This document shows positions 1 to 7,997 of a stretch of 64,000 bases of DNA, piece after piece. The notes beneath the pieces were generated by a model. It had not been told where the DNA came from. It was given only the letters and a program-made list of their open reading frames with translations, and ran no database searches. A program made the position numbers and the translations under genes. The stretch's first letter is position 1; every line of letters starts with the position of its first letter. Source of the stretch: Parahoeflea olei (lineage in GTDB: Bacteria; Pseudomonadota; Alphaproteobacteria; Rhizobiales; Rhizobiaceae); NCBI RefSeq assembly GCF_001703635.1, contig NZ_LQZT01000008.1:1-64000 (forward strand). Direction: 5' to 3'.

Positions 1-2
1 CC

Positions 3-581
3 CGCGCGATCAACGAAGAGGTGGGCGAGCGCTGGTACAAGATGTGGAAGGCCTATCAGGACGAGGTGATCTTCGCGCACCAGACCGACGACCTCAGTGA
101 CAGCCAGCCGACCAAGGGCAATATCGAGGGCGGTCTGACGACGATCGAGGAGAAGGCGCTGGGCAATCTCGAGAAGATCGGTCGGACATCGAAATTCATC
201 GACATTCTCGATCCGGCCGAACAGCCGCAATCGGGCAACGGCTTGTACTTCATGGATTCGTCGTCGGCGGCGGCGGAATGCGTGACCCTGATGGCTGCGG
301 GCGGTGCGGTGATCCACACCTTCCCGACGGGGCAGGGCAACGTGATCGGCAACCCGATCGTGCCGGTGATCAAGATCTCGGGCAACCCGCGCACGCTGCG
401 CACCATGAGCGAGCATATCGATGTCGACGTGACCGGCGTGCTGACCCGGGAGATGACCATCGACCAGGCCGGCGACGCGCTGATCGAGATGATCATCCGC
501 ACCTCCAACGGCCGCGCAACCGCCGCCGAAGCCCTCGGTCACCGCGAATTCTCCATGACAAAACTCTATCGTTCGGCGTAA
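3..581 (+). CDS. suyB: UxaA/SuyB-family lyase, large-subunit C-terminal part (5' truncated by window edge)
   Basis: Only the last 192 residues are in the window; the frame is open from base 3. The sequence matches the C-terminal half of the UxaA hydro-lyase family. That family includes altronate and galactarate dehydratases and the large subunit of (2R)-sulfolactate sulfo-lyase, SuyB. Family-type stretches are the [17 protein letters not shown] segment near visible residues 38-54 and a glycine-rich [18 protein letters not shown] stretch near 108-125. The next gene starts 22 bp downstream and encodes a D-2-hydroxyacid dehydrogenase, followed by an Ldh2-type dehydrogenase. That trio matches suyB-slcC-comC, so sulfolactate sulfo-lyase is favoured over altronate dehydratase. 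This choice rests on context; sequence alone supports only the family. A small subunit SuyA should lie just upstream of the window. Confidence 0.62.
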   Translation, partial: RAINEEVGERWYKMWKAYQDEVIFAHQTDDLSDSQPTKGNIEGGLTTIEEKALGNLEKIGRTSKFIDILDPAEQPQSGNGLYFMDSSSAAAECVTLMAAGGAVIHTFPTGQGNVIGNPIVPVIKISGNPRTLRTMSEHIDVDVTGVLTREMTIDQAGDALIEMIIRTSNGRATAAEALGHREFSMTKLYRSA

Positions 582-603
582 GCGGACGGGAGAGGGAGGA
601 TAA

Positions 604-1536
604 ATGGCGGAAATTGTCATCACCGAATTCATGGACGAGGCGGCGGTTGCCCGCCTCGCCCAGGCCCACGACACGCTCTACGACCCGAAGCTGGTCGATG
701 ATCCGGCCACCCTTCACACCCATCTCGCCTCGGCGCGCGCGCTGATCGTGCGCAATCGCACCCAGGTGCGCGAGACCCTGCTCGGCATGGGGCCGAAACT
801 TCGGGTGGTGGGGCGGCTCGGCGTCGGGCTCGACAACATCGACACCGGCGCCTGCAAGGCGCGCTCGGTGAAGGTGATCCCGGCGACCGGCGCCAACGAC
901 CTGTCGGTGGCCGAATATGTGATCACCTCGGCGCTGATGCTGTTGCGCGGAGCCTATCTGCGCAGCGCGGAGGTGGCCTCGGGCGCCTGGCCGCGGCAAT
1001 CGATGATGGGACGCGAGCTTGCCGGCAAGACCATCGGGCTCGTGGGCTACGGCTCGATCGCGCGCGAAGTGGCCTGGCGGGCGCACATGATGGGCATGCA
1101 GATCGTGGCCTACGACCCCTATCTGATGGCCGACCATCCGGGCTGGCAGATCGCCCGCAACGTCTCGCTCGACGCGGTGCTGGACCTCTCGGACGTGGTC
1201 TCGCTGCACACGCCGCTCACGGATGCGACGAAGAACATGATCGACGCCAAGGCGCTTGCGGCCATGAAACCGGATGCGATCCTGATCAATGCCGCGCGTG
1301 GTGGCATTGTCGACGAGGCGGCACTGGCGGATGCGCTGAAGGCCGGAAAGCTCGGCGGCGCGGCGCTCGACGTGTTCGAGACCGAACCTCTGAGCGCCGA
1401 AGCAGGCGAGAAATTCAGGGGCATCGCCAATCTGGTGCTGACGCCACATGTCGCCGGGGTGACCGGAGAATCCAACGAGCGCGTCAGTCACATGATCGCG
1501 GACAAGGTGCTCGAAGCCCTGGGGAGCAAGGCATGA
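604..1536 (+). CDS. slcC: D-2-hydroxyacid dehydrogenase, probable (S)-sulfolactate dehydrogenase
   Basis: 310-residue NAD-dependent D-2-hydroxyacid dehydrogenase. The Rossmann motif is GLVGYGSIA near residues 142-150. The substrate-binding region reads VVGRLGVGLDNID near 70-82. The family catalytic Arg lies in NAARGGIVDE near 229-238 and the catalytic His in TPHVAG near 281-286. A GGGAGAGGGAGG ribosome site precedes the ATG. The gene is 22 bp after the SuyB-like gene and overlaps the next start by 4 bp (ATGA), so it is part of an operon. In sulfolactate degraders SlcC oxidises (S)-sulfolactate to sulfopyruvate. With ComC it racemises sulfolactate to the (R) form cleaved by SuyAB. The enzyme class is clear; the substrate is inferred from neighbours and could be another 2-hydroxyacid. 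Confidence 0.65.
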   Translation: MAEIVITEFMDEAAVARLAQAHDTLYDPKLVDDPATLHTHLASARALIVRNRTQVRETLLGMGPKLRVVGRLGVGLDNIDTGACKARSVKVIPATGANDLSVAEYVITSALMLLRGAYLRSAEVASGAWPRQSMMGRELAGKTIGLVGYGSIAREVAWRAHMMGMQIVAYDPYLMADHPGWQIARNVSLDAVLDLSDVVSLHTPLTDATKNMIDAKALAAMKPDAILINAARGGIVDEAALADALKAGKLGGAALDVFETEPLSAEAGEKFRGIANLVLTPHVAGVTGESNERVSHMIADKVLEALGSKA

Positions 1537-2537
1537 GCACTGCGACGACGATGGCGCCCGAGGCGGTCTCGCAACTGATCGCCGAGGCGCTGATGCGCAA
1601 CCGGACTTCGGCCGAGAACGCCGCCTCGGTGGCGCGAGCGCTGCTCGCGGCCGAGCTTGCCGGCCAGACCGGGCACGGATTGAGGCGTGTCGCCGCCTAT
1701 TCGGCGCAGGCCCGCGCAGGCAAGGTCGACGGTTTCGCCACGCCGTCTTCCACGCAATTGAGGCCCGGCGCGCTGGCGATCGATGCGGGCAACGGCTTCG
1801 CCTATCCGGCAATGGATCTGGCGCTCGACTGGCTGCCGGATGCGGCGAAAGCCCAGGGCATCGCCATTGCCGGCATCCGCCGCTCGCATCACTGCGGCGT
1901 GGCGGGCGTGATCGTCGAGGCGCTGGCTCAGCGCGGCGTGGCGGCACTGATGGTCGCCAATGCGCCGGCGGCGATGGCGCCCTGGGGCGGCAACCGCGCG
2001 CTGTTCGGCACCGACCCGATCGCCTTTGCAGCCCCGCTGCCGGATGCCGAACCGGTGGTGGTCGATATCTCGCTCTCCAAGGTCGCGCGCGGCAAGATCA
2101 TGGCCGCGGCGCAGAAGGGCGATCCAATCCCCGAAGGCTGGGCGCTCGACACCGAGGGCCGGCCGACCACCGATGCGAAGGCCGCCATGGCCGGCACCAT
2201 GATCCCGCTCGGCGACGCCAAGGGGACCGCGCTGGCGCTGATGGTGGAGCTTTTGTGCGCGGGCCTGACCGGGGCCAATTACGCCTGGCAGGCAAGCTCG
2301 TTCTTCGACGACAAGGGCGACCCGCCCGGCACCGGCCAGGCGATCATCGCCATCGATCCCGATGCCTTCGGTCCCGGCGGGGCGGAGCGGATGGCGCTGA
2401 TGGCCGACATGGTGGCGGGCACCGAAGGCGCACGGCTTCCCGGCCGGCGCCGGCAGCAGATCCGCTCGGAGATGCTGGCCAACGGGATTCCCGTCGATGC
2501 GGAGCTGATCGAGCAGATCCGGATGCTCGGCGCCTGA
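1533..2537 (+). CDS. comC: Ldh2/malate-type dehydrogenase, probable (R)-sulfolactate dehydrogenase
   Basis: 334-residue member of the Ldh2/YlbC NAD(P)-dependent malate/L-lactate/sulfolactate dehydrogenase family, which has a fold unrelated to classic lactate dehydrogenase. Family features are GQTGHGLRRV near residue 46, RSHHCGVAG near 112-120 with the catalytic-region His, and APWGGNRALFGTDPIAFA near 150-167. The start overlaps the stop of the upstream dehydrogenase (ATGA), so the two are translationally coupled. ComC reduces sulfopyruvate to (R)-sulfolactate, or runs in reverse, in coenzyme M synthesis and sulfolactate catabolism. Beside SuyB- and SlcC-like genes the catabolic role fits best. 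Ureidoglycolate or malate dehydrogenase activity cannot be excluded from sequence. Confidence 0.62.
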   Translation: MSTATTMAPEAVSQLIAEALMRNRTSAENAASVARALLAAELAGQTGHGLRRVAAYSAQARAGKVDGFATPSSTQLRPGALAIDAGNGFAYPAMDLALDWLPDAAKAQGIAIAGIRRSHHCGVAGVIVEALAQRGVAALMVANAPAAMAPWGGNRALFGTDPIAFAAPLPDAEPVVVDISLSKVARGKIMAAAQKGDPIPEGWALDTEGRPTTDAKAAMAGTMIPLGDAKGTALALMVELLCAGLTGANYAWQASSFFDDKGDPPGTGQAIIAIDPDAFGPGGAERMALMADMVAGTEGARLPGRRRQQIRSEMLANGIPVDAELIEQIRMLGA

Positions 2538-2559
2538 CGCCGGCGGAGACTGAACCCCG

Positions 2560-2588
2560 CGCCCGCCGACTGCCACGGCGGGCGTTTT
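2560..2588 (+). terminator. Rho-independent terminator after the sulfolactate gene set
   Basis: An 8-bp GC stem, CGCCCGCC (2560-2567) and GGCGGGCG (2577-2584), with a 9-base loop is followed by TTTTCG on the + strand. It lies between the convergent ends of the comC-like gene (2537) and dctM (2596), so it most likely ends the suyB-slcC-comC transcript. The minus-strand side lacks a T run. Confidence 0.7.
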
Positions 2589-2595
2589 CGCGTTC

Positions 2596-3918
2596 TCAGT
2601 AGAGCAGGCGGACCGCCACCAGGGTGATGGCGGGGAACATCGTCAGGATCGCCACCCGGACGATGTCGGTCAGTACGAAGGGGAACACGCCTCGGTAGGT
2701 GGCCGACAGCGGCGTGTCGCGCGCCATGGAGTTGATTACGAACAGGTTCATGCCGACCGGCGGCGTGATCAGCCCCACCTCGACGACGATCAGCACGATG
2801 ATGCCGAACCAGAGCGCGAATTCCTCCGGTGCGAGCCCGAAATCGAGCGCCGACATGATGGGGAAGAAGATCGGCACGGTCAGAAGGATCATCGACAGCG
2901 AATCCATGATGCAGCCGAACACGAGATAGAGCACCAGCACCGCCACCATCACCAGCCACGGATTGAAGCCCTGCGAGCCGACATAAGCGGCGGCGGTCTG
3001 CGGCAACTGGCTGAGCGCAAGGAAGGCGTTGTAGACGCCGGCGCCGAAGACGATCAGGAAGATCATGCCGGTGGCGCTCGCGGTGGCGAGGATCGATGCC
3101 GTGAGCGTCCGGCGGTTGAGGCCGCCATTGGCGAGAGCGATCACGCCAGTGCCGAAGGCGCCGATCGCGGCGGCCTCGGTGGGCGTGAAGATGCCGCCAT
3201 AGATGCCGCCGACCACGGCGATGAAGACGATCAGCACCGGCCAGACGCCGAGCAGGCTGCGGAACCGCTCGGAATAGGGCGCGCGTTCGCGCAACCCGGC
3301 GGAGCCGGGCTTGAGCCGGACATAGATGGCGATGGCGATCATGTAGCCGATTGCGGCGAGGATGCCCGGGATGAAGGCCGCGACGAACAGCTTGGCGATG
3401 TTCTGCTCGGTCAGGATCGCATAGATCACCAGAATCACCGAGGGCGGGATCAGGATGCCGAGCGTGCCGCCCGCCGCGAGCGCGCCGGTGGCAAGCTCGC
3501 CGGAATAGCCGTAACGCTTGAGTTCAGGCAGGGCGACCTGGCCCATGGTGGCGGCGGTGGCGAGCGAAGAGCCGCAGATCGCGCCGAAGCCGGCGCAGGC
3601 ACCGACGGCGGCCATGGCGACGCCGCCGCGCCGGTGGCCCATCCAGGTTTCGGCCGCCTTGAACAGCGCCTGCGACATGCCACCGAGCGTGGCGAACTGG
3701 CCCATCAGCAGAAACAGCGGAATGATCGAGAGCGAATAGCTCGAAAACGTGCCCCAGGTCAGGTTCTTGAGCTGGGCGAAGACCATCAGGAACGAGCCGT
3801 TGATGAAATAGCTGCCGCCGATGCCGGCGATCAGCATGGCAAGTCCGATCGGGATCCTGAGGAAGATCAGGAGCAGCAGCGCCGGAAAGGACAGAAGCGC
3901 AATGTCGATATTGCTCAC
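2596..3918 (-). CDS. dctM: TRAP transporter large permease DctM
   Basis: 440-residue polytopic membrane protein of the TRAP large-permease family with about 12 hydrophobic segments. Family stretches include ACAGFGAICGSSLATAATMG near residues 106-125 and GIIVLIVVEVGLITPPVGMN near 392-411. It forms the ion-coupled translocation channel with DctQ. The start is a GTG whose last bases form the stop of dctQ (GTGA overlap), so it is the last gene of a minus-strand operon dctP, flavin monooxygenase, dctQ, dctM. The substrate cannot be read from this subunit. It converges on the sulfolactate genes but is transcribed separately. Confidence 0.93.
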   Translation of the reverse strand: MSNIDIALLSFPALLLLIFLRIPIGLAMLIAGIGGSYFINGSFLMVFAQLKNLTWGTFSSYSLSIIPLFLLMGQFATLGGMSQALFKAAETWMGHRRGGVAMAAVGACAGFGAICGSSLATAATMGQVALPELKRYGYSGELATGALAAGGTLGILIPPSVILVIYAILTEQNIAKLFVAAFIPGILAAIGYMIAIAIYVRLKPGSAGLRERAPYSERFRSLLGVWPVLIVFIAVVGGIYGGIFTPTEAAAIGAFGTGVIALANGGLNRRTLTASILATASATGMIFLIVFGAGVYNAFLALSQLPQTAAAYVGSQGFNPWLVMVAVLVLYLVFGCIMDSLSMILLTVPIFFPIMSALDFGLAPEEFALWFGIIVLIVVEVGLITPPVGMNLFVINSMARDTPLSATYRGVFPFVLTDIVRVAILTMFPAITLVAVRLLY

Positions 3919-4445
3919 TGCGCGGGCTCCCCGTGCGGCTGGTCACGTCCGGTTGCGAGTGCCCGGAGGCTCAGGACCACGCACCAGGCGCTCACCAGCA
4001 CGAAGCCAAAGGCGCCGGCGAGACCCGAGGCATAGGCCCACCAGATCGGATATTGCAGGACGAAGGTGGTCTCGCCGTAATTGAACTTGTCGAGCGTGCC
4101 GTCCCAGTGCTTCCAGGTCAGCAGGACCGCGATCGAGAGCATCAGCAGATCGGCGCAGAGATCGATCAGGCGGTTGGCGAACCCGCCCATATGCATGGTC
4201 AGGATCTCGACCGAGGCATGCTGGCGGTTGATCTGCGCCCAGGGCAGGAAGGCGAAGACGGCGAAGCCCGTGCCGAGTTCGACCAGTTCGAAATCGCCCC
4301 GGATCGGGCCGAGGCCCGCCCAGAGCAGCGCGCGGCCCGAGACCGATGCGACGGTGGAAAGGATCACCGCGATCAGGGCCAGCCCGCCGAGGATGGCGAG
4401 AAATGCGGCCAGCTTCCGCACCGCGCTGTCGATCCGGTCAAACAT
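3915..4445 (-). CDS. dctQ: TRAP transporter small permease DctQ
   Basis: 176-residue protein with four predicted membrane helices, the usual size and topology of DctQ. The first helix is near residues 13-35. The segment FVFAFLPWAQINRQHASVEI-like (residues ~60-79) with its conserved polar residues is typical of the family. The ATG chosen gives MFDRIDSAVRK. It overlaps the end of the upstream flavin monooxygenase gene by 8 bp, which supports coupled translation. Longer in-frame starts would add a Pro/Arg-rich, non-membrane extension and are rejected. DctQ binds DctM to form the QM membrane unit. Confidence 0.9.
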   Translation of the reverse strand: MFDRIDSAVRKLAAFLAILGGLALIAVILSTVASVSGRALLWAGLGPIRGDFELVELGTGFAVFAFLPWAQINRQHASVEILTMHMGGFANRLIDLCADLLMLSIAVLLTWKHWDGTLDKFNYGETTFVLQYPIWWAYASGLAGAFGFVLVSAWCVVLSLRALATGRDQPHGEPAQ

Positions 4446-5721
4446 GGGCGGGGCCGCCCGGTGCGGCGGGACCGGGAATGAGCGGCGGCCGGGCATTGAG
4501 CGTTTCGCGGTCGAAACCCGCCAGCCGCTTGTAGCGGGCGGCGTGGTCGGCAAGTTCCTCGGCGCTCATGACCTCGTCGATGCTGTCGAACAGGCCTTCG
4601 CATTTCTGCTCCACCACTTCCATGATCTGGTCCGGGCCGTTGCCGCGATTGGCAAGCACGATCCGGGTGGTGGCCGGGCGCCGGTCTTCCTCATAGGCCG
4701 CGAGGGCCTCTTCGCTCAGTCCGTTCTCGATCAGCGTGCGGCCGAGAATGCGGGCATCGAGGATCGCCTGCGAGGCGCCGTTCGAGCCGATCGGGTACAT
4801 CGGGTGGGCGGCGTCGCCCATCAATGTCACGCGTCCTTCGCACCAGCTGTCGAGCGGATCGCGATCGACCATCGGGTATTCGAAAATGTGGCTCGCGCTG
4901 CGGATCAGCGCCGGGATGTCGAGCCAGTCGAAGGCCCAGCTTTCGAAGGCCGGCAGGAAATCGGCGAGGTTGCCGGGCCGGTTCCAGTCTTCCCGGTTCC
5001 ACAGCGCGTCCGGTGCTTTCTTGATCTCGGCCACCCAGTTGATGTCGGCAAGGCCGGTTTCGGGATCGACAGGCGAGATCGGGTAGGTCACGAATTTTTG
5101 CCATTCATGGCCGGCCATGGCCATGGAGGCGCCGGTGAGGAACGGCTTTGCGCGGCTGGTGGCGCGCCACAGCACGGCGCCGCCCCAGACCGGAGGGCCT
5201 TCCTTCGGGTTCATCTGGGCGCGGATGGCGGAATGGATGCCGTCGGCGGCCACCAGCAGGCTGCCGCGCTCGGTGCGTGTCTCTCCCTGCCGGTTGACGA
5301 GGTGCAGCGCCACGCCGCCGCGCTCGCGGGTGTAGCCCACGGCTTTCCAGCCGGTCTCGACCGCGTCGGCGCCGAGCCGGTCGCGCACCGCCTTGAGCAG
5401 CGTGAGCTGCAGCTTGCCGCGATGAACCGACAGTTGCGGCCAGTTGTAGCCGGCCTCGAGCCCGCGCGGCTCGGCCCAGATCCTGCGGCCGTGCTTGGAG
5501 AAATAGGCCACTTCGCGGGTGCGGATGCCGATCTCGTCGAAACAGGCCTCGAGCCCCAGATCGATCAGTTCGCGGATCGCGTGCGGCTGCAGGTTGATGC
5601 CGACGCCGAGCGGGCGGATCTTGTCCACCTGTTCGAACAGCCGCACCGGAATGCCGATCTGTCGGCAGGTGAGGGCGAAGGTCAGGCCGGCAATGCCGGC
5701 GCCGGCAACAAGGATGGTCAT
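4438..5721 (-). CDS. FAD-dependent monooxygenase (flavin-dependent oxidoreductase) inside TRAP operon
   Basis: 427-residue class A flavoprotein hydroxylase. The N-terminal FAD dinucleotide motif is GAGIAG (residues ~7-12). The DG-type motif sits in LLVAADGIHSAIR near 158-170. The second FAD motif is TLMGDAAHPMYPIGSNG near 293-309. It resembles the PhzS/salicylate-hydroxylase-like group of flavin-dependent oxidoreductases that hydroxylate small aromatic or heteroaromatic acids. The ATG at 5721 is preferred to a GTG three codons earlier. It sits between dctP and dctQ and overlaps dctQ by 8 bp. The imported compound is therefore probably oxidised by this enzyme. The substrate is unknown. Confidence 0.85.
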   Translation of the reverse strand: MTILVAGAGIAGLTFALTCRQIGIPVRLFEQVDKIRPLGVGINLQPHAIRELIDLGLEACFDEIGIRTREVAYFSKHGRRIWAEPRGLEAGYNWPQLSVHRGKLQLTLLKAVRDRLGADAVETGWKAVGYTRERGGVALHLVNRQGETRTERGSLLVAADGIHSAIRAQMNPKEGPPVWGGAVLWRATSRAKPFLTGASMAMAGHEWQKFVTYPISPVDPETGLADINWVAEIKKAPDALWNREDWNRPGNLADFLPAFESWAFDWLDIPALIRSASHIFEYPMVDRDPLDSWCEGRVTLMGDAAHPMYPIGSNGASQAILDARILGRTLIENGLSEEALAAYEEDRRPATTRIVLANRGNGPDQIMEVVEQKCEGLFDSIDEVMSAEELADHAARYKRLAGFDRETLNARPPLIPGPAAPGGPAHV

Positions 5722-5794
5722 CGTCGTCACTCGCTACGTTCCGGCAGAGCGGCCCCGCTCGGACCGCCCTGCGGGCTTTGAAAAGTCGCCCGAC

Positions 5795-6844
5795 TTACTT
5801 GGTGTATTTGGCGATCAGTTCCTGCGCCTTGGCATAGAGCGCCTCGCCGTCGATCCCCTTGTCCTTCATTTCCGCGAACCAGCTGTCGCGCACCTTTTCG
5901 CCAACCTTCTTCCAGCGTTCGACTTCGGCCTCGTCGAGAACGACGATCTCGTTGTCGGTGGCTTCGGCGATCTTGCGGCCGGGCGCATCGAACGAGGCCT
6001 GTGTCTTGCCGGCAAAGGCCGAGAACTCGGCGCCGGTGTTGTCGTCGATCACCTTTTTCAGGTCGTCGGGCAGGCTGTCATACTTGGCCTGGTTCATGGC
6101 CAGCACGAAAGCCGCGGTGTAGAGCGCATGGTCGCCCGAAAACTCGGTGTGGGTGTCGACCAGTTCGGCGATCTTGAGCGAGGGCGTGACCTCCCAGGGG
6201 ATCACCGTGCCGTCGATCACGCCCTTGGACAGCGCCTCGGGAATGGCCGGCACCGGCATGCCGATCGGCTCGGCGCCGAGTTCGGCCAGAAGCCCGTTGA
6301 TGACGCGGGTGGGCCCGCGCATCTTCTTGCCCTGCATGTCCTCGAGCTTGCGCACGCCTTCGCCCTTGGCATGGATCACGCCGGGGCCGTGCACCCAGGT
6401 GGCGAGGATCTTGATGCCCTGGAATTCCTGCGCTTCCATGTCGGATTTGAACAGATCCCAATAGGCGTGCGAGGTGGCTTCCGCGTTGGTCATCATGAAG
6501 GGCAGTTCGAACACTTCGACCCGGGGAAAGCGGCCCGGCGTATAGCCCGGCAGCGTCCAGACGATGTCGACCACGCCGTCGCGGGCCTGGTCGAGCAGCT
6601 GCGGCGGGGTGCCGCCAAGCGACATGGCGGAAAACACCTCGACCTTGATGCGCCCGCCGGACTCGGTGCCGATCTTCTCCGCCCAGGGGATCAGAAGTTC
6701 GGCCGGGACATTGGCCTGTGCGGGCAGGAACTGGTGCATGCGCAGGGTGACTTCCTGCGCGAAAGCGCCCGACGCGGAAGCGCCGAAAGCCGTCAGGGCG
6801 AACGCCGCCGCGGTTGCCGATTTCAGGAATGTGCGTTTTTTCAT
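5795..6844 (-). CDS. dctP: TRAP transporter substrate-binding protein DctP
   Basis: 349-residue periplasmic solute-binding protein. It starts at the ATG after a GGGAGGATACA ribosome site. The signal peptide is roughly residues 1-29 (KKR followed by an Ala-rich core ending SGAFAQ). The conserved carboxylate-binding Arg of TRAP binding proteins is expected in KMRGPTR (about residues 181-187). The [15 protein letters not shown] stretch near 97-111 is also typical of the DctP family. It is the first gene of the TRAP operon, divergent from coxS across a 472-bp intergenic region. Ligands of the family are mostly organic acids. Adjacent flavin monooxygenase and molybdenum hydroxylase genes suggest an aromatic or heterocyclic acid, but sulfolactate is also possible. 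Confidence 0.92.
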   Translation of the reverse strand: MKKRTFLKSATAAAFALTAFGASASGAFAQEVTLRMHQFLPAQANVPAELLIPWAEKIGTESGGRIKVEVFSAMSLGGTPPQLLDQARDGVVDIVWTLPGYTPGRFPRVEVFELPFMMTNAEATSHAYWDLFKSDMEAQEFQGIKILATWVHGPGVIHAKGEGVRKLEDMQGKKMRGPTRVINGLLAELGAEPIGMPVPAIPEALSKGVIDGTVIPWEVTPSLKIAELVDTHTEFSGDHALYTAAFVLAMNQAKYDSLPDDLKKVIDDNTGAEFSAFAGKTQASFDAPGRKIAEATDNEIVVLDEAEVERWKKVGEKVRDSWFAEMKDKGIDGEALYAKAQELIAKYTK

Positions 6845-7316
6845 TGTATCCTCCCAGATTGTATGCGCGGTGCGAGACCGCTGTTCCCCGGAAATTAGGG
6901 TTATTTTTTGTAACTGCCTAGGGAGAGCCGCCTGGCGCGGGTCTGTTCTCTCTGTCAGTCTTTGGTCAATCCGCGTTTTACTGTCAGCTCCCGGTTTCGG
7001 GCCTGCTCTCCCAAACATTGCCGAAGGCGATTTCCTGCCGGAGCGCCGTTTTCGGCCCGCAACCGGACTGCGTGACCGGCGTGCCATTGGCCGACCGCCC
7101 GGTTGGTTTGTAGGGGCAAGGATTCGCGCCGACAAGCGCTTTCTTCGCGGGCACGACCAAAGGCGCAGGCGGGCGGCGCCGGCCCGGTCCCGCCGTCTCC
7201 GGGGCAGTCGGGCAGCTGTCGAGATTATTGCACGTTTGCCTGTTGATCCTTTTCCAAAAAAGGAAAATGATGGCTTCAGGGTGAGGAAGAGGAACTGCAC
7301 CCCAGGGAGGTAATTG
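6845..7316. promoter_or_regulatory. Divergent intergenic region between dctP and coxS
   Basis: 472 bp without a convincing gene. It must hold the promoters of the TRAP operon (leftward) and the coxSLM operon (rightward). On the coxS side an inverted repeat lies at 7250-7267. An AT-rich patch at 6896-6915 (GGTTATTTTTTGTAAC) lies about 55 bp upstream of dctP and contains short GTTA/TAAC arms. I see no clear -35/-10 pair and no transcription regulator gene nearby. Confidence 0.5.
7250..7267. repeat. Inverted repeat upstream of coxS, possible operator
   Basis: TTTTCC (7250-7255), six A residues, then GGAAAA (7262-7267). This is a perfect 6-bp dyad centred about 58 bp upstream of the coxS start in an otherwise GC-rich region. 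Symmetry and position suit a regulator site for the cox operon; no cognate regulator is in the window. Confidence 0.35.
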
Positions 7317-7808
7317 ATGGCGACTGTATCAATGACCGTGAACGGACGATCCGTCTCCGGCCAGTGTGAGGACCGGACGCTTCTGGTCCAGTTCATTCGT
7401 GACAATCTCGGTCTGACCGGAACGCATGTGGGCTGCGACACGTCGCAGTGCGGCGCCTGCGTCGTGCATGTGGACGGCAAGGCCGTCAAATCCTGCACCA
7501 TGCTTGCGGCACAGGCCGACGGCGCGGAGGTCACCACGATCGAGGGGCTGGCGTCCGGAGGCGAATTGCACCCCGTGCAGCTGGCGTTTCGCGAGCATCA
7601 CGGGCTTCAGTGCGGGTTCTGCACGCCGGGCATGATCATGTCGGCCGTCGACATGATCCGGCGGCACGGCGGCAAGCTGGACGAGAAGACCGTCCGCGCC
7701 GAACTGGAAGGCAATATCTGCCGCTGCACCGGGTATCACAACATCGTCAAGGCCGTTCTCGACGCCGCGTCCAAGATGGGCGACGGCGCGCGGATCGCCG
7801 CCGAATAG
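7317..7808 (+). CDS. coxS: Molybdenum hydroxylase small [2Fe-2S] subunit (CoxS-like)
   Basis: 163-residue iron-sulfur subunit of the xanthine oxidase family. The plant-ferredoxin-type cluster site is [21 protein letters not shown] (about residues 41-61). The second cluster site has CGFC near 101-104 and CRCTG near 136-140. An AGGGAGG ribosome site precedes the ATG at 7317; the TTG just before it is less likely. It moves electrons between the molybdenum centre in the large subunit and FAD in the medium subunit. The order S-L-M matches form II cox operons. A 189-bp gap separates it from the large-subunit gene. Confidence 0.92.
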   Translation: MATVSMTVNGRSVSGQCEDRTLLVQFIRDNLGLTGTHVGCDTSQCGACVVHVDGKAVKSCTMLAAQADGAEVTTIEGLASGGELHPVQLAFREHHGLQCGFCTPGMIMSAVDMIRRHGGKLDEKTVRAELEGNICRCTGYHNIVKAVLDAASKMGDGARIAAE

Positions 7809-7889
7809 GCACTGCCTGAACAGGCGATGGCGAAAGGCGGCGGCACATGCGGGTCTTCGACAGTCAGGTTTAGGCGCGGCGGACAACGA

Positions 7890-7907
7890 GCCGGATCACG
7901 ATCCGGC
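7890..7907. repeat. Palindrome in the coxS-coxL spacer
   Basis: GCCGGATC-AC-GATCCGGC is an 8-bp perfect inverted repeat with a 2-bp centre. It lies in the 189-bp non-coding spacer between coxS and coxL. As RNA it can fold with a 6-bp stem and 6-base loop. It may tune relative expression of the two genes or be a protein site. Confidence 0.35.
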
Positions 7908-7997
7908 CGCTGACGAAGCCCCCGCGCCGGGTCTGGCAAGCGATCGAACCGGTCCGCCCCGGCTTTTCTCCAGCACTCAACCGGAGGAGTTTGAGAC

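Noticed and set aside
493..1947. Long open frame antisense to the sulfolactate dehydrogenase genes
   Set aside because: It is Arg/Pro-rich, has no family resemblance, and lies opposite two well-supported enzymes. High-GC coding sequence commonly gives such shadows.
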